64,000 nucleotides of DNA from assembly GCA_027493545.1 (NCBI GenBank), contig JAOSKR010000001.1, forward strand, positions 400,001 through 464,000, given 5' to 3'. The position numbers and the translations under genes were made by a program. Position 1 is the first letter of the stretch. Each line of letters opens with the position of its first letter. The notes under the pieces were generated by a model that was not told the DNA's origin, ran no database searches, and saw nothing but the letters and a program-made list of their open reading frames with translations. Shown piece by piece: positions 57,303 to 64,000 of the stretch. This DNA is from Roseovarius sp. (GTDB lineage Bacteria; Pseudomonadota; Alphaproteobacteria; Rhodobacterales; Rhodobacteraceae).

Positions 57303-57514
57303 GGCATCTTCCTTTTTCGACTTCGGCGCTTTGCGCCGGTTGAATGTCCCGCCCCCCTTGAGAGACGGCCTCGAACAGTCGTTCTGAACCTTGCGGCAGG
57401 CTTGGCGGCCGCCGCGCCACCCGTTGCGGAATGCGGCGTCAGGATGCGGGCCGACATGCTAAGGGGAGTGCTAAGCGCCATCGTCCACTTGCCCGGCATT
57501 TGAGACAAATCGTG
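57303..57514 (-). promoter_or_regulatory. fliC leader and promoter region
   Basis: A 212-bp gap between the flgN stop and fliC start. AAGGAAG lies before the ATG. Further upstream TGCTAAG occurs twice 12 bases apart (57457-57475). No clear sigma-28 or sigma-54 promoter was seen. In this family the leader is the FlbT target. Confidence 0.45.
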
Positions 57515-57874
57515 TCAGGCGCGCTTTTCCATCCGGCCCGGGGGATCGCCTCCGATCCGGCGGCGCCGGCCGGTTTCGTCGTAGGTCTCGAACGACCGGC
57601 GAACCTGTCGCAGGCTTGCGACGTGCCCCGACGCGCGCCGGATGCCAGACAGCGCGCCATCGAACAGGGCCTGATTGCGGACCGCCTTGTCCCTGAGCCC
57701 GCCGAGCGCCGGGAGGGCATCCGCCCCGAGCGTGTTCAGCCGGTCGATGAGAGCGGTCTTCTCCTCGAGCAGGCGCGCCAGCCCGTCGAACCGGCCCGCA
57801 AGCAGCGCCTTGCGCTCGCGCTCGAGCAGATCGTCGAGCGCGGCGAGAACGGCCGGACCGGCATCAGCGCGCAT
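57515..57874 (-). CDS. flgN: FlgN-like chaperone
   Basis: 119 residues, all helical: LDDLLERERKALLAGRFDGLARLLEEKTALIDRLNTLGADALPALGGLRDKAVRNQALFDGALSGIRRASG. Size, coiled coil and neighbours (flgJ, fliC) fit FlgN, the export chaperone for FlgK and FlgL. Identity is by pattern rather than strong motif. It overlaps flgJ by 11 bases. Confidence 0.75.
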   Translation of the reverse strand: MRADAGPAVLAALDDLLERERKALLAGRFDGLARLLEEKTALIDRLNTLGADALPALGGLRDKAVRNQALFDGALSGIRRASGHVASLRQVRRSFETYDETGRRRRIGGDPPGRMEKRA

Positions 57875-58160
57875 GCGGGGCCTCCATCATGGCGGTGAAG
57901 AAGTGCTCGGCCAGACCCAGCCCGCCGGCCCGGGCCATCCGCATCGCGATCGCGTCGCGCTGGAACGATGCGAATTGTGCCTCGCCGGGGCCGCCGGAAA
58001 ATGTGCCCTCCCCCTCGCCGAGGCCCGCCGCCTTGAGCATTTCCGAAAGAAAACTCGCCTCGAGCCTGAGCGCCGCCTCCCGCGCGGCGGGCAGATCAGG
58101 CGGGCGGCCGGCATCGCGAGGGATCGGCACCGCCGGGGCGGGGGATGCGATCTCGGTCAT
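57864..58160 (-). CDS. flgJ: FlgJ-type rod-binding protein without muramidase domain
   Basis: 98 residues. REAALRLEASFLSEMLKAAGLGEGEGTFSGGPGEAQFASFQRDAIAMRMARAGGLGLAEHFF is the rod-capping domain of FlgJ. The C-terminal peptidoglycan hydrolase of enteric FlgJ is absent, as usual in alphaproteobacteria; the transglycosylase at 43112-43884 probably replaces it. Confidence 0.88.
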   Translation of the reverse strand: MTEIASPAPAVPIPRDAGRPPDLPAAREAALRLEASFLSEMLKAAGLGEGEGTFSGGPGEAQFASFQRDAIAMRMARAGGLGLAEHFFTAMMEAPHAR

Positions 58161-58209
58161 GGCGATATCTCCAATTCAAGGCATTTCCTCGCCATGGGAC
58201 AGCAAAGCG

Positions 58210-58224
58210 GTAAAGAACCGGTAA
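58210..58224. promoter_or_regulatory. weak CtrA-like box between flgJ and fliK
   Basis: GTAA-AGAACCG-GTAA; read on the minus strand TTAC-N7-TTAC, 6 of 8 matches to TTAA-N7-TTAA. It lies in the 115-bp divergent gap, 52 bp before fliK. Weaker than the other boxes. Confidence 0.3.
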
Positions 58225-58275
58225 CCGGATCTTGTCATGGTCTCGTCAACGCGGAAGAACTCCCGGAGATGACGC

Positions 58276-59819
58276 ATGATCATTCCTTCGCCCGGCCCGG
58301 TCGGGGCACCCAGTGGTGAAATGCTGCCGCTCGGCGCGGCCAATACGCCGGGTAACGCGCGGCCCGGCGCTTTCGGGGACGTGTTTGCCGGGTTTCCGGC
58401 GGGGCGTGCGGTGTTTGCACGCCAGGGGGCGGAGGCCGGTACCGAACCCGCCGCCCCGGCGCCGCCCGAGCCCGCAAGAGCCCGATCCGCAGACCTCGAA
58501 TCCGAGGCGCCCGAGGACGAGAGGGCCGATCACGGGACCGACCGCGACGCGGTGGCCGGGTGTGCGCTGATGGCCGCGCCGGAATATCCGCCGCGACTTT
58601 CGGTATCCGGCGACCAAAGGTCCGCGATATTCGGCCGGCACGGCGCCGCGGAGCACGCGGTTTCGGGGCGGATTGCCACGCACAATGCCGCCGCAAGGGG
58701 CGGCGCTGGCGGGACATTGACCGATCCCTTCGCTCAGCCGGCGCCGAACGGGGGTGCGGAGCGAATCGCGAAAGGCGTGACCCGCCTCGGAGCAGATGGC
58801 GCCGCGGCTACGCCCTTGCCGGGCGATGGCGGCAGGCCGGGGCCGTCCCTGCCATCCCGTGACATTGCGGCCCCGGGGCGGCCGGAGCCACGACCGGACG
58901 GCCCGTTGCCGGGAACCCCCGCGCCGCCCATTCTTTTGGCGGAGACGCGTTTGAACCGGCGGCCCGGAAACGGTGTCGCGACATCCGAAAGGGCGCCACT
59001 GCCCGTCGATGCCGCGCCGGGGGCGCCGGCTTCGAGATCGGTGCGAGCCGGTCTTGCGGTTGCCCCGGGTGCCGGCGTCGCCGCGGCCGGAGCGCCGGCC
59101 GGGCCGGACAAGGCGCCGGCGCGCGCGGCTTCCCCTTCCGGCGCGGCCCCCGCCGGGGAGGCAGTTCGGGACGGCGTCCCGACCGCCCCGAACCCGCCCG
59201 GGCCGGCGCCTTCCGCCGACGCGCCGAATCGGCCGCCGCTCCCGGTGGCCGCTCCCCGGTCAGCTCCCGCAGCACTGTCGCCATTGCCGGTGATCCGGCC
59301 GATACCGACGCCCTGCCGGCAACCGATGTCATGCGCGCCGAACGCCCCGGATCCGCGTTCGCCCCCGCCTCGCCGGCGCACGGCGCGCCGGGGCATGGCG
59401 CATGGGGGCATGGCACACGCGCCGTGACCTCCCGGATTGCCGCTGCCGTCCAATCCAGTGGCGAGCGTTCGGTCGAGATCGTGCTCAGCCCGGCCGAGCT
59501 GGGCAAGGTGCGGATCACGCTGAGCCCGGGCGAGGCCGGGATGACGGTCGGCGTTCATGCCGACCGGCCGGAAACGCTCGACCTCCTGCGCCGCCACGCC
59601 GATCTGCTGGCGCAGGACTTCCGCGATCTGGGGTACCAGAGCACCGCGTTCTCGTTTGGTGGCGGCGGCGGGGCATCGGGGCAGGAGGCCGCGCCGGTGC
59701 CCGGCGATGCCGCGGAACAACCCGAACCGGCGGCTGCCGCCATCGAGGCGGACGCCGCGCCGCGCGCGCAAAAGACAGACCACACCCATCCCGACGGCCG
59801 CATGGACATCCGGCTTTGA
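58276..59819 (+). CDS. fliK: FliK, hook-length control protein, one frameshift
   Basis: About 514 residues. A long Pro/Ala/Gly-rich, probably unfolded N-terminal ruler (about 370 residues) is followed by the Flg_hook domain: GERSVEIVLSPAELGKVRITLSP, then GEAGMTVGVHADRPETLDLLRRHADLLAQDFRDLGYQS. The frame changes between about 59270 and 59310 (new frame DTDALPATDVMRAERPG), within low-complexity sequence, so the exact point is uncertain. FliK measures the hook and triggers the FlhB switch. flgD follows after 27 bp. Confidence 0.9.
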
Positions 59820-59846
59820 CGAAACGGCATTCCGACAGGAGAAATC

Positions 59847-60534
59847 ATGGACATCGCCCCAATGACGCCAACATCCGCCCCGTCATCGCGCCAGGGCATG
59901 GTCGGGACAGATCCCCGCGCCCCGGCATCCGATCAGGCCGTGCTGAGCTCGGATTTCCAGACCTTCCTGACCATGCTGACCGCGCAGATGCAGAACCGAG
60001 GATCCGCTGAACCCGGTCGATTCAACCGATTTCGCCACCCAGCTCGCGACCTTCTCGAGCGTCGAGCAGCAGGTGCGCAGCAACGACCTGCTTGCCGCCA
60101 TCGGCCTGCAGATGGAGGCGCTCGGCGTCTCGCAGCTGTCGACCTGGGTGGGGATGGCCGCGCGCGCCGAGATGCCGGTGATCTTCGACGGCAGTCCGGT
60201 CACCATCACCACCGCTGGCGCGAGCCGGGCCGACACCGCCGAACTGGTGGTGCGCGACAGCTCCGGCACCGTGGTCCAGCGCCTGCCGATCGACCCGGCC
60301 CGGCAGGAGATGGAATGGGCCGGCGTCTCGGACAGCGGCAGCCCGCTGGCCGCCGGCACGTATGAGCTGAGCGTGGAGTCCTTCGTCCAGGGCGGCTCGA
60401 TCGGCACCGCGCCGGTTTATGTGCATGGCCGCATCGTTGAGGCCCGCAACGAGGATGGCCGGCCGCTGCTGGTGATGTCGGGCGGACAGGTGGTGAACCC
60501 CAACGCGGTGGTCGGCCTGCGGGCGGGCGATTGA
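59847..60534 (+). CDS. flgD: FlgD, hook-cap protein, one frameshift
   Basis: About 228 residues. ALSSDFQTFLTMLTAQMQN is followed by an inserted base at about 59998-60000; the next frame reads DPLNPVDSTDFATQLATFSSVEQQV, the classical FlgD signature. A FlgD Ig/Fn-like half follows (MPVIFDGSPVTITTAGASRADTAELVVRDSSGTVVQ). FlgD caps the growing hook. It ends the flagellar island. Confidence 0.95.
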
Positions 60535-60576
60535 TCCCTGGGCGCCCCGCGCCCCGGCACCTCCGGCGCCGGCAGT

Positions 60577-62109
60577 TCAGGTCAGCAAAACCGTCACCAG
60601 CACCGTCGCGGCACCCGCCGCGAACCCGGCCGCCGCCCAGGCCGGCCCGGCGATCCGCGAGGGCTTCCGGACCTGTGCCACCGGTTGCGATTGACGGATC
60701 AGCGCCGCCTCGACCATTTCGGGCAGGCGCGGGCCGTAACGGCCGAGCACCGCCAGGGTGCGGCCCAGATCGCGCAGCGCCGCGCGCGGGCCGATGCTCT
60801 TGCGGATGTAGTCCTCGACCACCGGCCTTGCCACCTGCCAGATGTTGATCTGCGGGTTGAGCGAGCGCGCCACCCCCTCGACCACCACCATCGTGCGCTG
60901 CAGCAGGATCAGTTCGGTCCGCGTCTCCATGCCGAATCGCTCGGTCACCTCGAAGAGATAGCTCAGCAGGCTGCCCATCGAGATGCGGGTGGCGTCCATG
61001 CCGAAAATGGGCTCGCCCACCGCGCGCAGCGCGCGGGCGAATTCGTTCACGTCGCGGTCGGCGGGAACATAGCCGGCCTCGAAATGCACCTCGGCAACGC
61101 GCCGATAGTCGCGCCGGATGAAGCCGTAGAGGATCTCCGCATAGACCTTGCGGGTGTATTCGTCGATATGCCCCATGATGCCGAAGTCGTAGGCGATGAT
61201 CTCACCGCCCGGGCCGACCTTGAGGTTGCCCTGATGCATGTCGGCGTGAAAATAGCCGTCGCGCAGCGCGTGACTGAGAAAGAGCTGCAGCACCCGTTCG
61301 CTCAGCTTGACCCGGTCGTGCCCGGCGGCGTCGAGCGCGGCGTTGTCGCCAAGGGGCACACCCTCGGCCCAGCCCATCGTCATCACCCGCCGGCCGGAGA
61401 ATTCCCATTTCATCTCCGGCAGCACGAAACCGTCGTCGCCGGCGGTGTTGGCGGCGAATTCGGAGGCCGAGGAGCTTTCGAGCCGCAGATCGAGCTCGCC
61501 CATCACCACGCCCTCGAAATGCGCGATCACGTCCGAGGGCCGCAGGCGGCGCGAGGCGGGCGACAGCGCCTCGATCATCGCCGCGGCAAAGTAAAAGGCG
61601 TCGATGTCCTTGCGAAATGCGCGCTCGATCCCCGGGCGCAGCACCTTGACAGCCACCTCCTCGCCGGTGTCGCGCAGCCGCGCCTTGTGGACCTGGGCGA
61701 TCGAGGCGGCGGCCACCGGCTCGCTGAGGTTGTCGAACATCTCGTCGACGGGGCGGCCGAGTTCGTGGGCGATGCTCTTTCGCGCGATCTCGAGGGGGAA
61801 GGGCGGCAGCTTGTCCTGCAGGATGCGCAGTTCCTTTGCCAGATCCTCGCCGACGATGTCCGGCCGGGTCGAAAAGATCTGCCCGAACTTGATGTAGGCC
61901 GGCCCCAGCGCGGTGAGCGCGCGCAGCGCCGGCGGCATCGACGGGTCGCCGCGATAGCCCAGCCACTGGAACGGCCATGCCAGCATCCGCATCGCGCCGC
62001 GCACCTGCGGCGGCGCGTCCATCGCGTCGAGGAACTGCCGCATCGCGCCGGTGCGCTCCAGCGTGGCGCCGGTGCGGATGAGGCGCAATATGTTGTGCGG
62101 ACCGCGCAT
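60577..62109 (-). CDS. ubiB: UbiB, atypical kinase of ubiquinone biosynthesis
   Basis: 510 residues of the UbiB/ADCK family. KxGQ motif in AYIKFGQIFSTRPDI, Ala-rich nucleotide loop AAASIAQVHKA, YFHADMHQGNLKV (catalytic-loop-like) and YDFGIMG (metal-binding DFG-like). A C-terminal membrane helix (AAAGFAAGAATVLVTVLL) anchors it. Needed for coenzyme Q synthesis in aerobic growth. The start is 4 bases from the ubiE stop: one operon. Confidence 0.96.
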   Translation of the reverse strand: MRGPHNILRLIRTGATLERTGAMRQFLDAMDAPPQVRGAMRMLAWPFQWLGYRGDPSMPPALRALTALGPAYIKFGQIFSTRPDIVGEDLAKELRILQDKLPPFPLEIARKSIAHELGRPVDEMFDNLSEPVAAASIAQVHKARLRDTGEEVAVKVLRPGIERAFRKDIDAFYFAAAMIEALSPASRRLRPSDVIAHFEGVVMGELDLRLESSSASEFAANTAGDDGFVLPEMKWEFSGRRVMTMGWAEGVPLGDNAALDAAGHDRVKLSERVLQLFLSHALRDGYFHADMHQGNLKVGPGGEIIAYDFGIMGHIDEYTRKVYAEILYGFIRRDYRRVAEVHFEAGYVPADRDVNEFARALRAVGEPIFGMDATRISMGSLLSYLFEVTERFGMETRTELILLQRTMVVVEGVARSLNPQINIWQVARPVVEDYIRKSIGPRAALRDLGRTLAVLGRYGPRLPEMVEAALIRQSQPVAQVRKPSRIAGPAWAAAGFAAGAATVLVTVLLT

Positions 62110-62113
62110 GCGT

Positions 62114-62857
62114 TCAGATCTTCCAGCCCGAATGCAGGCAGGCGACGCCGAAGGTCAGGTTGCGGTAGGCGGCGTTCTCGAACCCGGCCTTGCGCAGCAT
62201 GCCCAGAAACGTCTCCTGATCGGGAAAGCGGCGGATCGATTCCACCAGGTACTGGTAGCTGTCGCGGTCGCGCGCGATCGCCTGCCCCAGCCGCGGGATG
62301 ATGTGAAAGGAATAGAGGTCGTAGACCTTGCGCAAAAGCTCGTTCGGCACCTGACTGAATTCCAGCACCATCAGCCGTCCGCCGGGGCGCAGCACGCGGA
62401 ACGCCTCGTCAAGCACCTGCTGCGGGTCGGTCATGTTGCGGATGCCGAAGCTGACGGTGTAGACGTCAAAGCTCGCGTCGGCAAAGGGCAGCGCCATCGC
62501 GTCGCCCACCACCCAGGTCAGCCGGTCGGCCAGCCGTTCGGCCTCGGCCCGCTTGCGCCCCTCCACCAGCATTTCCTCGGTGAGGTCGAGGACGGTGGCA
62601 TAGGCCTCGCCCGCGCGCTTGAGGAACCGGAACGAGATGTCGCCGGTGCCGCCGGCCACGTCGAGCAGGCGCTGGCCGGCGCGCGGCGCCAGCCAGTCCA
62701 TCATCGCGTCCTTCCAGACCCGGTGGATGCCCAGCGACATGGCGTCGTTCATGACGTCGTACTTCGAGGCCACCGAGCCGAAGACCCCGCGGACGCGGCC
62801 GGCCTTTTCCGCCTCGGGGATTTCCTGAAAGCCGAAATGCGTGGTCTTCGGGGTCAT
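62114..62857 (-). CDS. ubiE: UbiE, ubiquinone C-methyltransferase
   Basis: 247 residues. [32 protein letters not shown] and [16 protein letters not shown] (AdoMet motif I), then [12 protein letters not shown] and LVMLEFSQ are UbiE-specific. Methylates the demethoxy-quinone ring. ATG 62857 ([11 protein letters not shown]) was chosen because upstream frame extends into the mutM promoter gap. Confidence 0.96.
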   Translation of the reverse strand: MTPKTTHFGFQEIPEAEKAGRVRGVFGSVASKYDVMNDAMSLGIHRVWKDAMMDWLAPRAGQRLLDVAGGTGDISFRFLKRAGEAYATVLDLTEEMLVEGRKRAEAERLADRLTWVVGDAMALPFADASFDVYTVSFGIRNMTDPQQVLDEAFRVLRPGGRLMVLEFSQVPNELLRKVYDLYSFHIIPRLGQAIARDRDSYQYLVESIRRFPDQETFLGMLRKAGFENAAYRNLTFGVACLHSGWKI

Positions 62858-62954
62858 GCGGGTGTCCCGGGGCTTGCCGTTTGCGCTCGTCGCCCTTCTT
62901 ATAGGCCGGCCGGGGCGGGTTACAATCCGCCCTCTTGCAGGCGGGAAGGGAAAC

Positions 62955-63806
62955 ATGCCCGAATTGCCGGAGGTTGAGACCGTTCGTCGCGGGCTGGAAC
63001 CGATTCTGGCCGGCCGGCGCATCCTGCGCGTACAGGTCAACCGCCCCGATCTGCGCTGGCCGTTTCCGCCGCGCTTGGCCGAGCGGCTGGCCGGGCGGCG
63101 GGTGAAGGGGCTGCGGCGGCGGTCGAAATACATCCTCGCCGATCTCGACGGCGGCGAGACGCTGCTCGTCCATCTCGGCATGTCCGGACGAATTCTCGTT
63201 TCGGGCGGCCCGTTGGGGCAGTTCGTGCACGACCACCCGGCGCCCGAACGTCACGACCATGTGGTGTTCGACATCGAGGGCGGCGCGCGGGTGACCTTCA
63301 ACGACCCCCGCCGTTTCGGCGCGATGGACCTTCTCGCCACCGCTGCGGCCGAGGCGCATCCGCTGCTGGCCCGGCTGGGGCCCGAGCCGCTGGGAAACAG
63401 CTTTCACGAGGCGTATCTGACGGCCGCGCTGAAAGGTCGCGGAACGCCGGTCAAGGCGGCGCTTCTCGACCAGAGCATCGTGGCGGGGCTGGGCAACATC
63501 TATGTCTGCGAGGCGCTTTACCGCGCCCGCATCTCGCCGCGCCGGCGCGCCGGCGCGATCTCGGCCGCGCGCCTCGCGGCGCTGGTCGTGGCGATCCGGA
63601 ACGTGCTCGCCGACGCCATCGCGGCAGGCGGGTCGTCGCTGCGCGATTATCGCCGCGCCGATGGCGAGCTGGGCTATTTCCAGCACAGCTTCGACGTCTA
63701 CGGCCGCGAGGGCGCGCCCTGCCGGACGGCGGGCTGCGATGGCACGGTTCGCCGCGTCGTGCAGGCGGGACGATCGTCGTTCTACTGCGCGAGTTGCCAA
63801 AGATAG
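62955..63806 (+). CDS. mutM: formamidopyrimidine-DNA glycosylase
   Basis: Removes 8-oxoguanine and FaPy from DNA. 283 residues. N-terminal catalytic [16 protein letters not shown] (Pro2 nucleophile and Glu3 after Met removal), the [11 protein letters not shown] block, helix-two-turn-helix [20 protein letters not shown] and a C-terminal zinc finger (CRTAGCDG...FYCASCQR). GGGAAGGGAA precedes the ATG. Divergent from ubiE-ubiB across 97 bp. Confidence 0.97.
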   Translation: MPELPEVETVRRGLEPILAGRRILRVQVNRPDLRWPFPPRLAERLAGRRVKGLRRRSKYILADLDGGETLLVHLGMSGRILVSGGPLGQFVHDHPAPERHDHVVFDIEGGARVTFNDPRRFGAMDLLATAAAEAHPLLARLGPEPLGNSFHEAYLTAALKGRGTPVKAALLDQSIVAGLGNIYVCEALYRARISPRRRAGAISAARLAALVVAIRNVLADAIAAGGSSLRDYRRADGELGYFQHSFDVYGREGAPCRTAGCDGTVRRVVQAGRSSFYCASCQR

Positions 63807-63870
63807 GTTGAACCGGCGCGGCAAATGGATAAGGAATCGGTCCTGACCGAAACAACCGAAAGCCGGATTC

Positions 63871-64000
63871 ATGGCCTATGAGACGATTATCGTCGAGGTG
63901 AAGGACCACGTCGCCCTCATCACGCTGAACCGCCCCGACGATCTCAACGCGCTCAACGATCAGCTCCTGGGCGAGCTGGTGGCGGCACTGCAGGAGGCGC
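63871..64000 (+). CDS. enoyl-CoA hydratase/isomerase family protein, start only
   Basis: 43 codons to the right edge: MAYETIIVEVKDHVALITLNRPDDLNALNDQLLGELVAALQEA, the crotonase N-terminus (VALITLNRP, NALN). Substrate cannot be told from this part; fatty-acid beta-oxidation is usual. The mutM neighbour is common in Rhodobacterales. Confidence 0.9.
   Translation, partial: MAYETIIVEVKDHVALITLNRPDDLNALNDQLLGELVAALQEA

Noticed and set aside
1-64000. Insertion sequences, prophage genes, CRISPR arrays, rRNA genes
   Set aside because: None seen: no transposase or integrase motifs, no regularly spaced repeats, and a single tRNA gene only.

Overview
The window is high-G+C DNA from an alphaproteobacterium, most probably a member of the Rhodobacterales (Roseobacter/Rhodobacter group). 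The evidence is the regB-senC-regA redox-regulator cluster next to ahcY, the order PAS protein-tsaE-amgK-murU-addB-addA-trxA, the flbT/flaF flagellin regulators, and a large flagellar cluster of the CtrA-controlled alphaproteobacterial type. No plasmid, phage, insertion-sequence or CRISPR signature was seen. Species cannot be decided from the sequence alone.

Layout. 1-28.3 kb is housekeeping: an MFS transporter (cut by the left edge), an uncharacterised membrane protein, the HslVU protease split by a BrnT/BrnA toxin-antitoxin module on the opposite strand, thioredoxin with a decayed M20-amidohydrolase remnant behind it, the AddAB recombination nuclease, MurNAc recycling (AmgK/MurU type), TsaE, a DivL-like PAS protein, RegB/SenC/RegA, AhcY, a tRNA-Thr(CGT), a HemY-mitofilin-HemD run, TsaD-GpsA-YciI-EVE and a DGC-domain protein. 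28.6-60.5 kb is a nearly continuous flagellar island: motB, flgEKLI, fliPNHF (minus strand), fliL, two accessory genes, motA, a large periplasmic protein, a transglycosylase, flhA-fliR-flhB, a second fliL-like gene, flgHAGF-fliQE-flgCB, fliI, a probable DUF1217 gene, flbT-flaF-fliC, flgN-flgJ, fliK-flgD. 60.6-64 kb returns to housekeeping: ubiB, ubiE, mutM and the start of an enoyl-CoA hydratase gene.

How the parts fit. The flagellar genes supply the export gate (FliPQR, FlhAB), ATPase and its regulator (FliI, FliH), MS ring (FliF), one C-ring protein (FliN), rod (FlgBCFG, FliE), P and L rings with FlgA, hook and its length control (FlgE, FlgD, FliK), junction proteins (FlgKL), stator (MotAB with helpers) and flagellin with its post-transcriptional regulators. 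fliG and fliM are not in the window. CtrA-type boxes (TTAA-N7-TTAA or one mismatch) lie before the DivL-like gene, motB, flgE and the divergent fliF/fliL pair, suggesting a common cell-cycle/motility regulator.

Caution on quality. About 35 single-base frameshifts interrupt otherwise well-conserved genes, including essential ones such as tsaD. Most sit in or beside short homopolymer runs and both insertions and deletions occur, so I read them as sequencing or assembly errors. Coordinates for these genes run from the true start to the true stop across the shifts. No stretch longer than 300 bases lacks a gene; the two longest gaps (28336-28609 and 34509-34792) are described as features.
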